Positions 1 through 12,427 of a DNA stretch of 64,000 nt are shown in pieces (position 1 is the stretch's first letter; the number at the start of each line of letters is the position of its first letter). Below the pieces are notes generated by a model. That model saw only the letters and a program-made list of their open reading frames with translations, had not been told where the DNA came from and did no database searches. Location of the stretch: the NCBI GenBank assembly GCA_025084515.1, contig JAJAGP010000357.1:41001-105000 (forward strand). Reading direction: 5' to 3'. Both the position numbers and the translations under genes were made by a program. Source of the stretch: Ancistrus triradiatus (Eukaryota > Chordata > Actinopteri > Siluriformes > Loricariidae).

Positions 1-120
1 TGAGGGTATGATTTTATAGGGAAGGACAAATTCGTTGTACATTGTAGAGATGGACGATATGATGACTTTAGTTTATGAACAATTCAAACTTCTCCACGAT
101 CTGCCTTAATAGTGAGATGA

Positions 121-290
121 CATTTAGCCTCATGCGTTCAGTTCTTTACAATTCATGCAGTCTTACAGTCAAGCAGTTGTGTGTTAAGGGTCTTTTCCCA
201 AGGATTTAACAGTGCCACATTGGACGAGGTGGGATTTCAACCCTTAAAGTTCTGGTCCATAGACCAGTACCTTCACAGCTAGGTTATCCA
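121..290 (-). repeat. Degenerate tRNA-derived SINE
   Basis: On the minus strand this matches the SINE family seen far better at 24907 and 55600. The order is right: a remnant of the 'catttagc' tail, 'cagtcttacag', 'gtgttaaggg', 'aacagtgcca', 'gaggtgggatttcaaccc' and 'agaccagtac'. Many substitutions and small indels make it the oldest recognisable copy in the window. Confidence 0.55.
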
Positions 291-324
291 GTATTGAAGA
301 CCCATTCATTTATTTATTTTTTTG

Positions 325-380
325 TATATCATATTATCATTATCGTTTTGATATGAATTTTACCTCATATCGCCAGCCCT
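325..380. mobile_element. Fragment of a hAT-type MITE end
   Basis: The string 'gatatgaattttacctc' followed by 'atatcgccagccct' resembles the right end of the MITE that closes at 48380 ('gatatgaattttagctc', 'cacatcgcccacccct'). No matching left end is visible, so only a terminal fragment is supported. Confidence 0.35.
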
Positions 381-1204
381 ACGCTAGCACAGGCTACCAC
401 AGTTTTGAGAATGGTTTACACATTTTATTACTTGCACTAAAAGCGATGACATGGCATCCCAAAGTGTTATAACAACCAGATGCTCTTCTATTCATACTCT
501 GCTCTGTTCCAGCTCACATTTTTCCCAGACAGATGCACAAATAAACCAATAATAGCCCAATGTGGGGGGGGAATCCTTAGAATACATACCTTTCTCATTT
601 GTTTTGGCATTGCCGTTTAGTGACTAAACCCATCTGAGCATCAGTTATATGGCTTGGGTTCGACTTTTATGCAACAGACACAGAGCAAAAAACAGATATT
701 TGCTAAATAATTAAACTCGGCATATGAGAAAACGAGCAAGCGTTATAAAGACATCACTAATGCCTTGACCTTACCTTGGCCAAGTATGTTATCATGTGCA
801 TCAAAATGACAGAAGGCAAACTTATTTTAGAGTGATTTAGTAATGCTACTTATGGAGCAACAAATTTATCAAACACGGTACCTCAGATGTACACAAAATG
901 CCGAAATGCGTAAAGTGTTTTGCTAGTAATTTAGAAGTAATTATTATTATTATTACATGTATGTGCAGTGTAGCATCAGCAGTACATACTGTGCAACAGG
1001 GCATTGAGCAAAATGGACGTTGACAAGACATTACCATTGTCAAATAGTAATTTAGATACTTTGCAGATAGTTTTATTTTAAACAGTCATGTTAATTGAAA
1101 CACAATATGAATACATTTAGTACAGCACTGTACAGTAGTTATTCACATTTTGACTTTTTAGAACATTTGAAACACTTAACGAAAAAAAGTAGGAAGGTAC
1201 CATG
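381..1204. other. Unique AT-rich DNA, no gene seen
   Basis: No recognisable repeat, exon or RNA gene. Short open frames here have no family resemblance and no coding-like composition. Confidence 0.5.
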
Positions 1205-1233
1205 TTTTTTTTTTTTTTTTTTTTTTTTTTTTT
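1205..1233. repeat. Poly(T) tract, 29 nt
   Basis: Uninterrupted T run. It is not attached to a recognisable retroelement, so it is a mononucleotide repeat and probably length-variable. Confidence 0.9.
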
Positions 1234-1338
1234 GTTCTTTTCTTTTCTGGCTTTCAACACTGCGGTTCTCTTTTCTGTCAGCAGGTGTCACAAGGGCTTG
1301 CTTGTACTAGTTTTCTGTCATTCAGACATGAATTAGAT

Positions 1339-1720
1339 ATGCAGGTAGTCCCTGTTTTACAATGGGAATCTGGTAATACACCAAACAAACATTCAGCAGG
1401 AACCATCCTCAATTTTTCGTGTAGGGATGTAGGGATTGGTGAACGCTGGGAAATGTAGTGAGGAAAAATTGTGGTCGTGACAATTGTGGTGTTTTGTTTT
1501 TGCTGTTTTTTTCCCCCACTTTTAACATATTCATACATTACATGGGCTATTCAATACTTTATTTATACAATAAGCTTTGTGTTATGGACTTTTACCAACT
1601 GTCAGTTCTTTAAGCATGTTTAAGGTACGCTATGATGTATACAGTATATATGAAACTTCTCAATTTACGATAAAATACAACTTGCGAAGTATCCCCTTCA
1701 TAAATAGGGGGCTACCTGTA
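1339..1720. mobile_element. Short TIR element (MITE 'A')
   Basis: The left end 'gcaggtagtccctgttttac' and the right end 'aggggg' plus 'ctacctgta' are imperfect inverted repeats (consensus 'tacaggtag.ccc'). The interior 'caatgggaatctggtaata' followed by 'cattcagca' recurs at 36258 and, reversed, at 14585-14709. It carries no transposase, so it must have been mobilised in trans. The superfamily is not assigned. Confidence 0.6.
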
Positions 1721-2821
1721 TGTAAAACAGATTTTCATTTCCTTCAATATTATAATTCTTAGGACCTCAGTTAAAGCAAATGGACATTGATTGGAGGGTA
1801 TATCGTTTGTGGACACCTAGAACATGGTGCTTTTGAGAAAGTATACTTTAATACAGTTTTTATTTATTTCTAAAAAGATACTACTAGCCCAAGTGGTCTT
1901 TGTCTGTATTTGTATTGGTAGAGAAGTTTGTTTGGTTGCTGTGTTGATTTGCGGATTGGTCTTAAAACCAATCTGAAAAATAATCGTAATGCAACATCTT
2001 TGCCAGAATTCCCACCTGTAGTACTATCGAATATTTAATAGTAACCATGCTGCACTTTACCTGTAATTTCTGAGTGTTTACACTGCAGGTAGAATTCAGC
2101 ATTCTACTCTGCAACCTGCTATTAAGGTCCTGTTAACAGGTAATGAAAGCCTAGTCATCTGTCACAATGGACTATAAATAAGATCCACACCAAATATAGT
2201 GGACTGTGTTATTAGCCGTTATGGGCTCAGTGTTTCCTAGGCCTCAGTGTGCTAATTTGCCTATTGGCACTTACTAAGATGCACGCGCACATAAAGCTAT
2301 TAGAATGAACTTGCATTAGGGCATGGGTGTAAGAAACGCAATTCATCTTACTTAGGGTTTTCTTAAAATGGTTCCAGCAAGCACAGACACGATGCTGCAC
2401 TTGTGCATGAGCGTGTTGGGGGATTTCAGAGACCCCTGCTATTGATAAACGTGGCATACAGTACAGTAGGTTAAGAAAACAGACTCTCCCGAGTGAGCTG
2501 TGGAGTCGAGATCGATAAAGTGCTGAAATTCCTCCTGACGCTCAGAGACAACGATCATACAGGGCCAGCATCACACTGCCAGCGCGCTGTCGTTGCTTCA
2601 CCTGCAGCGTGTCACGAACAACGACTGAGAAATGTGAGGGGGGGGAAAAAAAAAAAAGCATCTGAGTTTAAAATGCAATATTTTTTTTGTTTTAAAGAAA
2701 GGTGCTTGAAGGTGCTTAGAGTGGAACCACAGAAACTGTTCAGAAATCTGTGAACAGTGGGAAGGAGTTTTATACGTTGCATTATGACAACAAAACACTG
2801 ACCTGAAAATGAAACAGAACT

Positions 2822-2860
<39 letters not shown>

Positions 2861-4539
2861 GACCCTCAATAAAAAAAATATATTATCAATGCTCTACTTC
2901 AACAGCGATTATAGATTGTCTAAATTTGTCTATAGTCCACATGACTGACATTTCCTCAATCACTGACCAGTGCTGTAAAGTGAAGGAAACGAGCAGTTTT
3001 TTAAATTACTTTTAAATGTTTATTACCTGTAAATGCTTTTAAAGGTTTTGCTCTTGATTTAAATCTCTTTAATGCTATTAACATTAGCATTCCAGATCCA
3101 TCCGACACTTTCTCTTACAGTCCCGACTAAGCCCTGTGCTGCCCAGGATCCCAGTAGAAATGGATTCCTTTCACCAGGCTGAATTTCCATAGTCACATCC
3201 CCTGCTATTTAAACCCCTTGTCTGAAGCAGTCTAGGTGTAGTCACACATTTTCAGAGCTTTTTTTTGGACATTTCCCAAGCTTTGTTCTTTAATCTAAGT
3301 TCTTTTTTTTGCTAGATGCCTTCACTTTTTGGCAAGCTTGACATTTAATATAAAAGCATAGTACTTAACGTAATTATCACACAGTACTTTGTGTTTTTTT
3401 TCAGTACCTGATATCAGTCTCTAACAATAATAAAATAATAGAACTCAATCTGTAAAAAAAATTTAAAAAAGGTAAATTGACAGTACAGTGAAACTTTGAA
3501 AATTGGACACCAAATTAAACATCAGTTTATTTAAATAAATTAAAATAAAAACGTCTGTTCCAGTATTGTTACTCAACTATATTGAATAGTTAATTCAATA
3601 TCACAAATATTGGAAAAGTTAAAATAATTTGAATAATTGATACTTTTAGCCCTTGTTTCAAATCTCTCTATGGTTATTGTAATTTTTGAGAGAGTTGTGG
3701 GCTTTTACGAGCTATGAGCATGGAACAAAGTTGAACTTCACTTCTAACTACATGTAGCGCTTTTGTTTGAGACGGTATTGATCTAAACTCTCTCTCTTAA
3801 TTCTGATATACTTTATTAAATTAGTCAACTTAAACATTTGCCCATCTACTCATCTGTATATTGCTATCAGATATTCAGGATAGTATTTATTATTCAAAAA
3901 CTGTGCTTTTGTAATCCTGCTTTCATTACCAAACTCTAAATTTAGCTGAATTTGTCAGGACAATAAAAATCAGGGTTATGCATGGTTCTTGGGTCCCACC
4001 CACTGATAATGGTGTGGATATTTCCTGAGGCTTTTGGAGAGCACACAGTAAATTCCTTTGTGCTGCTTTCTCATTGTTTTAGTTCTTGATGTGCGAGTGT
4101 GCGTTGTGGCTGTGAGGATGTAGCGCACATTATGGTTCATCATTGATAAGAGTCCACATTAATTCCATTGTTTCAGCTTCCCTTTTTACCTGCTCCCTTT
4201 TCCCTTGTAATTACAGCCTAGTTGTTTTAGATATGATTACGCACCGACGTATTTTTGTTGCCATGTTTCTTCCTTTCTTGGCTTTTTAGTCTGCTTGAAT
4301 TCTTGGCATAAATCAGTGCAAACCATTATTACGTACAGAATTAAGATTTATTGGAATTATCTACAGTGTATGACCCAAGCATTCTTACGTTGGCCTGTGA
4401 AATCTATATTACAGAAGCATAATAGGAATGAAATATGTAGGAAAATTAAAAATCCATATATTAACAAGGGAACGGTACTCGATCTCTATCTAGGCCTGTT
4501 TGCCTGTTCTTGCGTCTGCGTTTTCCATGCGTCATTATC
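1721..4539. other. Unique AT-rich DNA with one poly(T) tract
   Basis: No gene seen. The stretch holds a poly(T) run near 2825 and AT-rich tracts around 3420-3660. A 50-codon open stretch near 2495-2650 has fair codon use but no recognisable domain and ends in a G/A homopolymer, so it is not called. Confidence 0.45.
2825..2856. repeat. Poly(T) tract, 32 nt
   Basis: Uninterrupted T run followed by AT-rich unique sequence. No SINE or LINE body is attached. Confidence 0.9.
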
Positions 4540-4770
4540 ATATGATAACAGTGCAGACTCCTTCCTGCCACCTCGCCGTCCTCTGAGCCATAAATCAGAG
4601 GGCCGATGTCATCATGGAGAGACGCTGTAGAGCTGAGAGTTGAGGCGGCTGGCGTCGCTGGTGTGAAATCACTTGACCCTCCAGCATTAACCTGTCCTTT
4701 GCCAGTCCTCGCTCCGCTACGAGCCCGAGAACAAAAGAGAAGCGCTATTGATTAAAGGCACAGCACACAC
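4540..4770. promoter_or_regulatory. Candidate conserved non-coding element
   Basis: Repeat-free, with higher GC and CpG than the surrounding AT-rich DNA and no long frame. It contains 'ccataaatcagagggc' and 'gctattgattaaagg'. This texture is typical of vertebrate enhancers, but the call is by composition only. Confidence 0.25.
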
Positions 4771-4893
4771 TTTATATCACGCACAGCTTTTGGCTGCTTT
4801 TGTTATATATGTGTGTGTTTGCAGGAGAGTAGGTTGACCACCGAGTCTCTTGTGGGAACAGTGTTTTGTCATCATGAGTGCTGTTTACTCTTT

Positions 4894-4894
<1 letters not shown>

Positions 4895-4944
<50 letters not shown>
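4895..4944. repeat. (CA)n microsatellite, about 25 units
   Basis: Perfect CA dinucleotide run with unique flanks. Open frames of alternating Cys-Val through it are artefacts of the repeat. Confidence 0.95.
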
Positions 4945-4945
<1 letters not shown>

Positions 4946-6039
4946 CACTCCCATGGTGTGGATCGATAAGCATGGTGGTGATGTAGTGTGAGCTCTAGAG
5001 GTGTGTATACAGAAAAGGTCTGGGGTCAGCACCCAGTCTCGTCACCCCTGTACTAAATCGTCTGCACTGCAAGTCTCCATTAACTGCTCCTCACTGGGGT
5101 CATTATCCAAATAATTAATAATTTCACACTAAGAAAAGCAGTTTCTGTATTGTATTATTATACTGTCTTTGTTTTATTATTGTTGTATTGTAATATATAT
5201 TTTATTTTATATATGATATAATATTATTATATTATATTTAGTATCATTTTAAACAGGATACTGAAGCAGAAATGGCTCTTAATGTATTCATATTATAATA
5301 AGATAATTGAAATATTGTATCTTACATAATTAAATTAGTTTGTATAATTAGGAACGTGTGCATTTAAAAAGCTTAGTTTTTATTCATGATGATAAAAATA
5401 AATATTTAAACTTTTATTACTATTTAAGGTATAGTTATTGTTTGTTAATCTTATGTAAAACTGAGACTAAGAATATTAAAATTAATGTAAATGAGTAACC
5501 AATTTTAGTACTGAATTTCAATGTAATTATTGTTTATAACACTGTGTGAAATTTAAAATGTTTTATTTAAATTAAGAAAAATAAACTAGTGCATATAGGA
5601 ATGTTCAGATTCTTTAAAAAGGGCAAATTAAGAATTTAAATGATTAAGAATCAAAACTTCATGATTACCAATGTGCAATATTACATTACATTGTAATTGC
5701 AGCACCCATACTGGGAGTGAAAATGACTTATTTACTATAAAATAACTTGTATATTTTGGTCTGAGATATTAAAAAGAGAAAGGAAAACCCCTCAATGTTT
5801 CCAGAAATACTGAGTATTAAATGGGGTAATTATCCTGCTGTGCATTTGATTTGGAACAGCCAGAGCTCAGAGTAAAATCCTGGTATTTTTCATCATTGAT
5901 TTGGTTGAATTTTATTTTTCAGCACAGAGGAAAAAGTTATTCATCATATTTATGACCTTCCTGAGTGATATTTACACTTAGAGTATACACTACTTAAAAA
6001 TAATATTCTGCACATGTGCGTATGAGAAAGTGAAATGAG
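4945..6039. other. AT-rich non-coding stretch
   Basis: From about 5100 to 5700 the sequence is dominated by A/T words ('atattattatattatattt') with frequent stops in all frames. No transposon ends or genes are visible. Confidence 0.55.
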
Positions 6040-6300
6040 TTGTGAAGTCCGAGCTTTTATTGTTTCCTGCTAATACGGAAAAGTCCTTGCTAGAGCAGCC
6101 ACATCTCTGTCACGTCCCAGTGGCCGGACAAATAGAGCGTGTGAGTGAGCCCCTGTCCCACATGGCCAAACAGTCCTTTATTCTCGCCTCTATCCTCCCC
6201 CCATATTTATCTCACCACTCCGTCATGTTCCTCACACGGGTAAAATAATTAATTACACCGGCCTGAGATGATTTATAGTTTTAGTGACATAATTAATGAT
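6040..6300. promoter_or_regulatory. Candidate conserved non-coding element
   Basis: Repeat-poor block between AT-rich flanks, ending in a homeodomain-like cluster 'aataattaattacaccgg' and 'cataattaatga' (three TAATTA-type cores within about 55 bp, near 6245-6298). No open frame of note. Confidence 0.3.
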
Positions 6301-7316
6301 ACACATCAATTTTCCTGTTTAATTGAAGGGGGCTCCGGAGCAAGACTTTCACTGTTAAAGGTTCGAAACACGAGAGCGTGAAAGAGCTTTTCTATAAGAC
6401 GCGTTCCCATGACCAGCATTTTGAATGCGGATAGATCTTTAATCTTGTCGAGTATTAGATAAACATGTAGACGCATGTTAAAGCAGACTTGCATACATAG
6501 CAAAGTATGTGTTTTGTTTTCCGCATGTCTATATAGCTGTGATTCATGCTGCTGCATGGCAGGCATATATAATTCCTCCACTACCCCCAAGACTATAGAC
6601 AACAAGGTAGAACATGAATATTTAATTTGCTGGGAGAAAGTGTAGGATATACTGTCATACACTGCATTTTAAACAGTCAGACCTCGACAAACCGGTGAGG
6701 ATGCTGGGAAGTTTTTCCTATCGATTTGGGTAGAATTAATTTTAAATCTTGGATAGATTGGTTAGATATAATCTAATATTGCTTTGGTGATGTATTTTGT
6801 TAGCGTTTATATATTCTCTAGGCCAAAACGTGCAACAATGCATCTTCATACATTAACAATTGAAGTTCTGACACTTAACAAATAATAAAGATAATTAATG
6901 GTTAAACTGCTAGGAATGGTGAAAGATAAAGAATCTAGATAATAGCTAAAGAAAGTAAGTACTAGGTCCAGCTTTAGAACTGTATCTTGTAACAATAGTA
7001 GAAATTTCAGCTTGTTGAAATGTATTACAGTAACTCTTAAGCATTTGTTTTTAAGCTGCTTTACAAAACTGTTAAAAATTAAAGTGTGTAAATTATATTG
7101 GTTTATAATTATATTTCAAGCCAGGCCACAACAAGTTAGTGCTAGTTATTTTTTAGAGTCTTTATCAATTTTTTATTTTGTTTTTTTATGCAAAGAAAAA
7201 AGAAAATGTAACTTGCTTTATGAGATGCTACCATAGCAGAAAATGCAAGAAGTAGAATGTACAGGGAGATGATGTTTATCAAGCAAGTGATCAGGTAGTT
7301 TAAATGACTTGTCAGT

Positions 7317-7318
<2 letters not shown>
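6301..7318. other. Unique DNA, no gene seen
   Basis: AT-rich, stops in all frames apart from a 118-codon frame on the minus strand (6306-6662) with no recognisable domain. No transposon ends identified. Confidence 0.45.

Positions 7319-7369
<51 letters not shown>
7319..7369. repeat. (TG)n microsatellite, about 25 units
   Basis: Perfect TG run with unique flanks. Confidence 0.95.
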
Positions 7370-7370
<1 letters not shown>

Positions 7371-7509
7371 GGGGGATTAGTGGCCATAGTAACGGCCAGC
7401 CGTCCTTGTTTTGTAGACGGTCTCTTACATGTGTGAATGACTGACACGTCTGTTCCTCCACAGCTGACCCATAGAAATTTGCAAGTGACTTATTATGCAG
7501 TGCTACGTA

Positions 7510-7533
7510 TCTCTCTCTCTCTCTCTCTCTCTC
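7510..7533. repeat. (TC)n microsatellite, 12 units
   Basis: Perfect TC run. The Arg-Glu open frame on the minus strand is produced by it. Confidence 0.9.
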
Positions 7534-8196
7534 GCTGTGCGCTTAGTACTGTACTTTAAAGTGCCCCCTCTAATCGCTTCTTTGGAATTTGCATGTGGTG
7601 TGTTTCTGGTTGGCATGTTTCGGGGGTGCAGAGCTGTGGCTTGATGGCTTTCATGCGGTGTGGCCGTCGCAGAGGAACTCTCATTTACAGAGGAGAGAGA
7701 AATTCTACACATTGGATGTTCATATGAGTAAATACTGGTCAATTTCTGTGGTCAAGTGTTTAGTTTTGATCAGGCTGATTTTAAAACGTCTCCGTTTAGC
7801 CATTACACATGAATCCAAGTTAATTTCCATCTATCTTAATTTCCGCATCCAAATCATTGTACCACATATGGTATCGTACAATGGACTGGTGATAAATACC
7901 AAAAAAATCATATTTATATTATTACATCACCCCTAGCTCCTGGGATCTCTGCAGGGAACCAAGTTAAATAGAAAATGTCTGCAAATTGTTAAGCATATAG
8001 TTTAAAACTGTGTTAGAAATAAGTGAAACACAAATGTAGTTTGTGTAAAAGTTGTAGCATGTGTCAGAATGCCAGTGTTTGGATTGTTTTATTTTGTAAG
8101 GTCTCAAACTAACTGACTTGGTAATGCTTTATTAAAGTTTCTTGTGGAAGATATATTGTGTGTATATACAGTGTGTGTAAATGCAAAAAAATGACC
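7534..8196. other. Unique DNA, no gene seen
   Basis: A 115-codon frame on the plus strand (7589-7936) has no recognisable domain. Nothing repetitive or RNA-like is visible. Confidence 0.4.
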
Positions 8197-8640
8197 ATGT
8201 ACACTCACTGAGCATTTTAGTAGGAACATTATTCTAATATTGGGTAGGGTTGTACCCCATCTGCCTCAAGGTTTGAAGTGTTGTGCATTCTGAGTTGCCT
8301 TTTTGCCCCATTCAGTTGTACAGAGTGGTGATGTAGCCTTTCTGGATGTTTTTCTTTATTGGACCATTCTAAAGAAACTCCACACTGTTGTGCATGAGAA
8401 TCAAAGGAGATCAGAAGTTATGGAAATACCCAAACCAGCCCATCTGGCACCAGCAGTCATTCTGCAATCAGAAAAGTTGAGATCACATTTTTGCCCCCGT
8501 CTGGTGGGTGACGTGAACGTTACCTGAAGCTCCTGGCTGGTATCTGCATTGTTCGTTGCACTGCTGCCATGTGATTGGCTGATTAGATAATTGCATAAAT
8601 GTGTATCTGTGTACATGTTCATAATCAAGTGCTTGATCAG
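8197..8640 (-). mobile_element. Internally deleted Tc1-like element
   Basis: On the minus strand it starts with a diverged left end ('aagcacttgattatgaaca'), continues through 'caattatctaatcagccaat', 'cacatggcagcagtgcaa' and 'agatgggctggtttgg', and ends at 8197 with 'cctactaaaatgctcagtga' then 'gtgtaca'. I recognise the frequent teleost Tc1-like family whose ends read 'actcaccgagcactttatta'. Most of the transposase region has been deleted, so it is non-autonomous. Another piece of the family lies at 44528-45050. Confidence 0.65.
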
Positions 8641-8815
8641 CCAAAATGTTGAAGCTACCTGGACTGTAATGATGATTAGGAAGGTGCTACATGTCAAACT
8701 AACATCCACGTGAATGTCCAGACTCGGGGCTTCCCAGCAGTACGTTACCCAGAGCATCACAGTCCCTCCACAGGCTTCCCATAGTGCATCCTAGTGGCAT
8801 CACTTCCCGTGTGTG
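8641..8815 (-). pseudogene. Tc1-like transposase fragment
   Basis: Minus-strand frames read 'REVMPLGCTMGS' and then, in another frame, 'MLWVTYCWEAPSLDIHVD'. These match the part of a teleost Tc1-like transposase between the first and second catalytic acidic residues (usual form GEVMAPGCTVG ... VMLWAMFCWE). The catalytic residues are absent and a frameshift separates the two blocks. A 175-bp relic, directly abutting a different Tc1 family's element at 8640. Confidence 0.6.
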
Positions 8816-8842
8816 TGTACATTTACCTTGTCTTGCTATACT

Positions 8843-9090
8843 TGTGAGGAGAAATGTTCTTCCAATGATAGGAAAACCTGGAGTTTTGACTTGAGGATTG
8901 TTTGTCCAGTCCTCACTGCTTTTTAACAAAAACCGCAACTTTTAATTAAAAAAACCAAAAGAGCCAAAATATTTGTTAGGTTACTGAGGCTAAGGTTCGG
9001 TGTGGCATTAATTAGCTGCCGTAGTGCTTCACTGTCATTCATTTCAATGGAAAGTTCTCAGGTATAGTAAAACAAGTAGTTAGTTCAGGT
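8843..9090. repeat. Dispersed repeat 'E', copy 1
   Basis: Colinear with 50309-50590: both have 'gaggacagaatgttcc'-like start, 'gacttga', 'tcctcac', 'aaccaaaagagcc'-like, 'gttactgag' and 'cattagctgc' in the same order. Family name not known to me. Confidence 0.5.
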
Positions 9091-9190
9091 TAGTGAGGAG
9101 TCAGGTCTCATAGTCATGTTGAATGAAGGACAAATGGCCAGTAGTGAAAACCTGAGGACCTGTTGGGAGTAACAAATCGTTTATGGGTCA

Positions 9191-9543
9191 TAGGGCTGGG
9201 CTAAAAAATCGATACAACAGTATCGTGATATTTATTTTTGCAATATACTGCATCGACTTTCAGCTCAAAACATCTTTTTTTTTTTTTTTGAGGGGAAAAA
9301 TGTTTTAAAAGGGGTGTAAACTACAATCTCCGCTCTTGTAGATGTAGCAGTACAGTGCTTTGACTCTATTTGTCTGTAAATATTGTTATCACATATTATC
9401 TATGTGATGTGCAGTATTAAGACGACGATTACACACCATAACTTGTATTTCAGCTGTTTGTATATTTTCAGTGAACTATGTGGAAAATCCCAATGTATTG
9501 TGACATAATCGTATCGTGATGTCCTTGCCAATACCCACCCTTA
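9191..9543. mobile_element. hAT-type MITE with 8-bp target duplication
   Basis: Left end 'tagggctggg' and right end 'tacccaccctta' are inverted repeats. The interior carries 'gtatcgtgatatt' and 'tatcgtgatgtcc'. The flanks 'atgggtca' (9183-9190) and 'ctgggtca' (9544-9551) agree in 7 of 8 positions, the duplication length of hAT insertions. No transposase inside. Confidence 0.75.
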
Positions 9544-9551
9544 CTGGGTCA

Positions 9552-10115
9552 GAACATGTCCTAAACAAAAAGGCTTGTGGGTTGCTCCTGATCAGCAGTG
9601 GTATGTACTGATAGCGGTCTGAGAAGAAACAAACTACGCACCAGTGGTAGCATGTTGGCGCCCAAAGCTCATCAATGTGCAAGATCAAAGAATCCTATCC
9701 AATATGCTCCAAATAGACAAAAGCTACTATGGTACACAGAACTGTTTAAGAAATGTTTACGGGAGTGCAGTGTCCCCTGCTAAGAATGGCGCTGCTTAGT
9801 CCCAGACCAGTCACCGTGCTAACCTCTGTTCCTGATCTGCCCCAGAGTGCCTACGATTGAGCTTAGACCTTCGAGCAATGGCAGAAGATTGTCTGGTCTG
9901 ATTTGTGTTTTATTTCAACCATGTGGATGATTGGGTTCATGACTAGGGAAGTGATGGCACCAAGAAGCACACTGGGAAGAAGACAAGCCGATGGAGTGAG
10001 AATGTTCTGGGTTATGTTTTGATGAGAATGGAGAGATATGGACGTTCGTATGACGTGTTACACCTACTCAAACAGTGTTACGGACCAGGTGGTTTTAGTG
10101 TTTTGGCTGGTGTGT
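9552..10115 (+). pseudogene. Degraded Tc1-like transposase
   Basis: Plus-strand relic of a Tc1-like transposase, same family as 8641-8815. Recognisable pieces in order are 'cctgatcagcagtggt', a block matching 'RPVTVLTSVPD', then 'EQWQKIVWSD' holding the first catalytic Asp, and 'REVMAPRSTLGRRQADGV'. The segment just after the DE motif is damaged and no second Asp or Glu is visible. Multiple stops and shifts make it non-functional. Confidence 0.65.
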
Positions 10116-11469
10116 GTGTTGCCAACAAAATGAAACATGTTAAATAAAAAAATGAAAAGGATTTTATAATTAAATAAACTACACTTTACTTTGTGGATCT
10201 AGTCACTGATACAAGCACTGAGAAGCCCATGAAATGCTGAGTTTACTGTTACACGATTTTATTACTTATAACTTATTTTAATACCACATAAATCTTATTG
10301 CCTAGCCGTTTGCCTAGCCAGAATATTGTGTGTAGCAAGTTTTTGAGAATTTCTGAGGTCCAACCGGGATTACATCTTTTAATTTCTAAAGTTAAACCAG
10401 TTTATGATTTGAAATGTATCACACAACAGCAGCAAAGTTTCTGAAAAGTACTTTTTTCATATATTACATAATTATAATTTCACTTATAGGAGTCTATTTC
10501 AGTTTTACAAAGACTCAGTGTTGATGCAAGGAGAAACAAGCTTGTGTTATTTGCTCAGGAGGGGGCAGCCTTGTTCCATCAGATCTGAGCCTGCTTCAGA
10601 TGGATTGTATAGATTAGAGAATCACTTGGATTTGGTAGCACTAAGTTGAAAAAAAAATGTTCTAGCTTGACAATGTTCTCAGCGTTTCTCACTTAATTTG
10701 TTCTCTGCATCACTTAGTTTAATTATATTGAATTTGGTGTCTTTATGGTGTTGCTTAGACACTTTGCATGGTGTAGAAATGTCATTTTAGGTTATTTTAC
10801 CGGATATGGCAAGATGAAATAATTAGTACATACAATGTAATAATGAGAACTGATTGGGGATCAGAATTTGGATATGTCATTGGAATTGGTAGATTTATAT
10901 TTGATAATGTATATTTGATAATGAATATGTTTACATTTATTGTTACACAAGTTCTGAAGTGTTAATTTGAACACATTTTGATGTTTATTTTCACAATTAA
11001 GGGTGTCCCACATAAGGAAGCTAGGTAATAATGATGAAAACAGTTAAATTATGCATAAATATGTAATAGTGTAATAATAATTACACATTTTTCCCCCTGT
11101 AAGAAGTCCACGGAAATGTTACCATTATGTCGATGTTTGCGGTAACCTATTACCCACTCTCTTCTATCTTACGCTCCCTAGCTTTCTCGTTTCTCCGTAT
11201 ACACACACACACGTGCTACCCTTAACCCTTCCTCCTGAGTAATGGCTCGGTTGTGGTGCTGGTCAGCATATTGTCACCTGGGTCCCATTAACAATATTCT
11301 TGCTTCAGCACTCACCCCTACCCCCAGTTCACCTCAACCCGCAATGCTCGCCCTGTCCCTCCAAGCGCTTCTTTCTTCTCTTTTCCCTTATCCGACAATA
11401 GTAAGAGCGATAAAAAGGCATTCTTTGTGTTTCGCCAATTCCTATATTCCATCTCTGTAAGTGGAGGTC
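10116..11469. other. AT-rich unique DNA, no gene seen
   Basis: Low GC, stops in all frames, with a more GC-rich pyrimidine stretch at 11100-11460. No repeat family recognised. Confidence 0.5.
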
Positions 11470-11890
11470 TTCAGACGCAGATGGGTCTGGATGCTTTAGG
11501 AAGACAACGGCGGTGAGAGCGAACTGTGTGAATGAGCAGGTTCCAGGCTCGGAGGCCTCAGGCGTCGGGGCTCCGGGTCAAGGCTAGCCACAGATGCAGC
11601 TCTTTGTCTCTGGATCCAAACTATTGAAAGGCTCTGGGGATGGCTGCTTAACTGTGTTCTGGCAGCCTGCTCTCTCTGCTTTTGGGCAAAAATGAAAATC
11701 GAGCGCTTCTTTTGAGATCTCTGTACAGTGTCTTTATAGCTGTTTTAAACGGACAAGACGTGGTGTTTGATTTTGTATTGAGTATTGCGCGTGATTCGCA
11801 TTTCATAAACCATAAGTGTGACTGTCGTTGATGGTTTACTGGAATGGATTCAGACCGAATCCGATGCTTTCCTCTGCTCACGTTGTAGCG
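11470..11890. promoter_or_regulatory. Candidate conserved non-coding element
   Basis: Repeat-free and GC-richer than its flanks, with balanced composition and no long frame. The call rests on texture only. Confidence 0.22.
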
Positions 11891-11963
11891 GAATTCAAAC
11901 TTTTATTCAGCGTTTCAGGTGCTCTGATACAGTGGTTTATTTAATCAAGAGCCATTGAACACT

Positions 11964-12427
11964 TAGGATTGGATACCGGTCCCGATATTAACAAAATTAG
12001 CTGGATCGGATATCGGAAAATTCTACCGATCCATGGGACCGGTCCATGCACTTGAATTTTGCTCGATGGCAATGTGCTGCAAAACAAATGTTGCAAGTGG
12101 TGATAGCACTTCACAATACAACATCTAATAGTAGTGTTTAATAATATATTAATAAATGAATCATTATAAATATAGTGTTTGATTGCTGTGCGAAGGTCCT
12201 GCACGATTTTTTTATTTTAGCCACAAGTAAATGGCACATTTATGTGTTAATTTGTTCTGTTTTGTTTTACAAAGTTATTAAAGTAACATTCACATCAGTT
12301 CTGATGCCTTAAGTCTGTTCCACATGGTGAGGCATATGGTTTATTAATCCAACAACCATATCGGCTATCGACCAATATGCAGAATTTATGTATCGTATCG
12401 ATATTGGGACTGAAAGTCGGATCCCTA
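11964..12427. mobile_element. Diverged MITE, probably hAT-type
   Basis: The left end 'taggattggataccggtccc' followed by 'gatatt' mirrors the right end 'atattgggactgaaagtcgg' followed by 'atcccta'. Interior 'catatcggctatcgaccaat' is typical of hAT-like MITEs with 'cgata' words. No clear 8-bp duplication remains. Confidence 0.5.
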
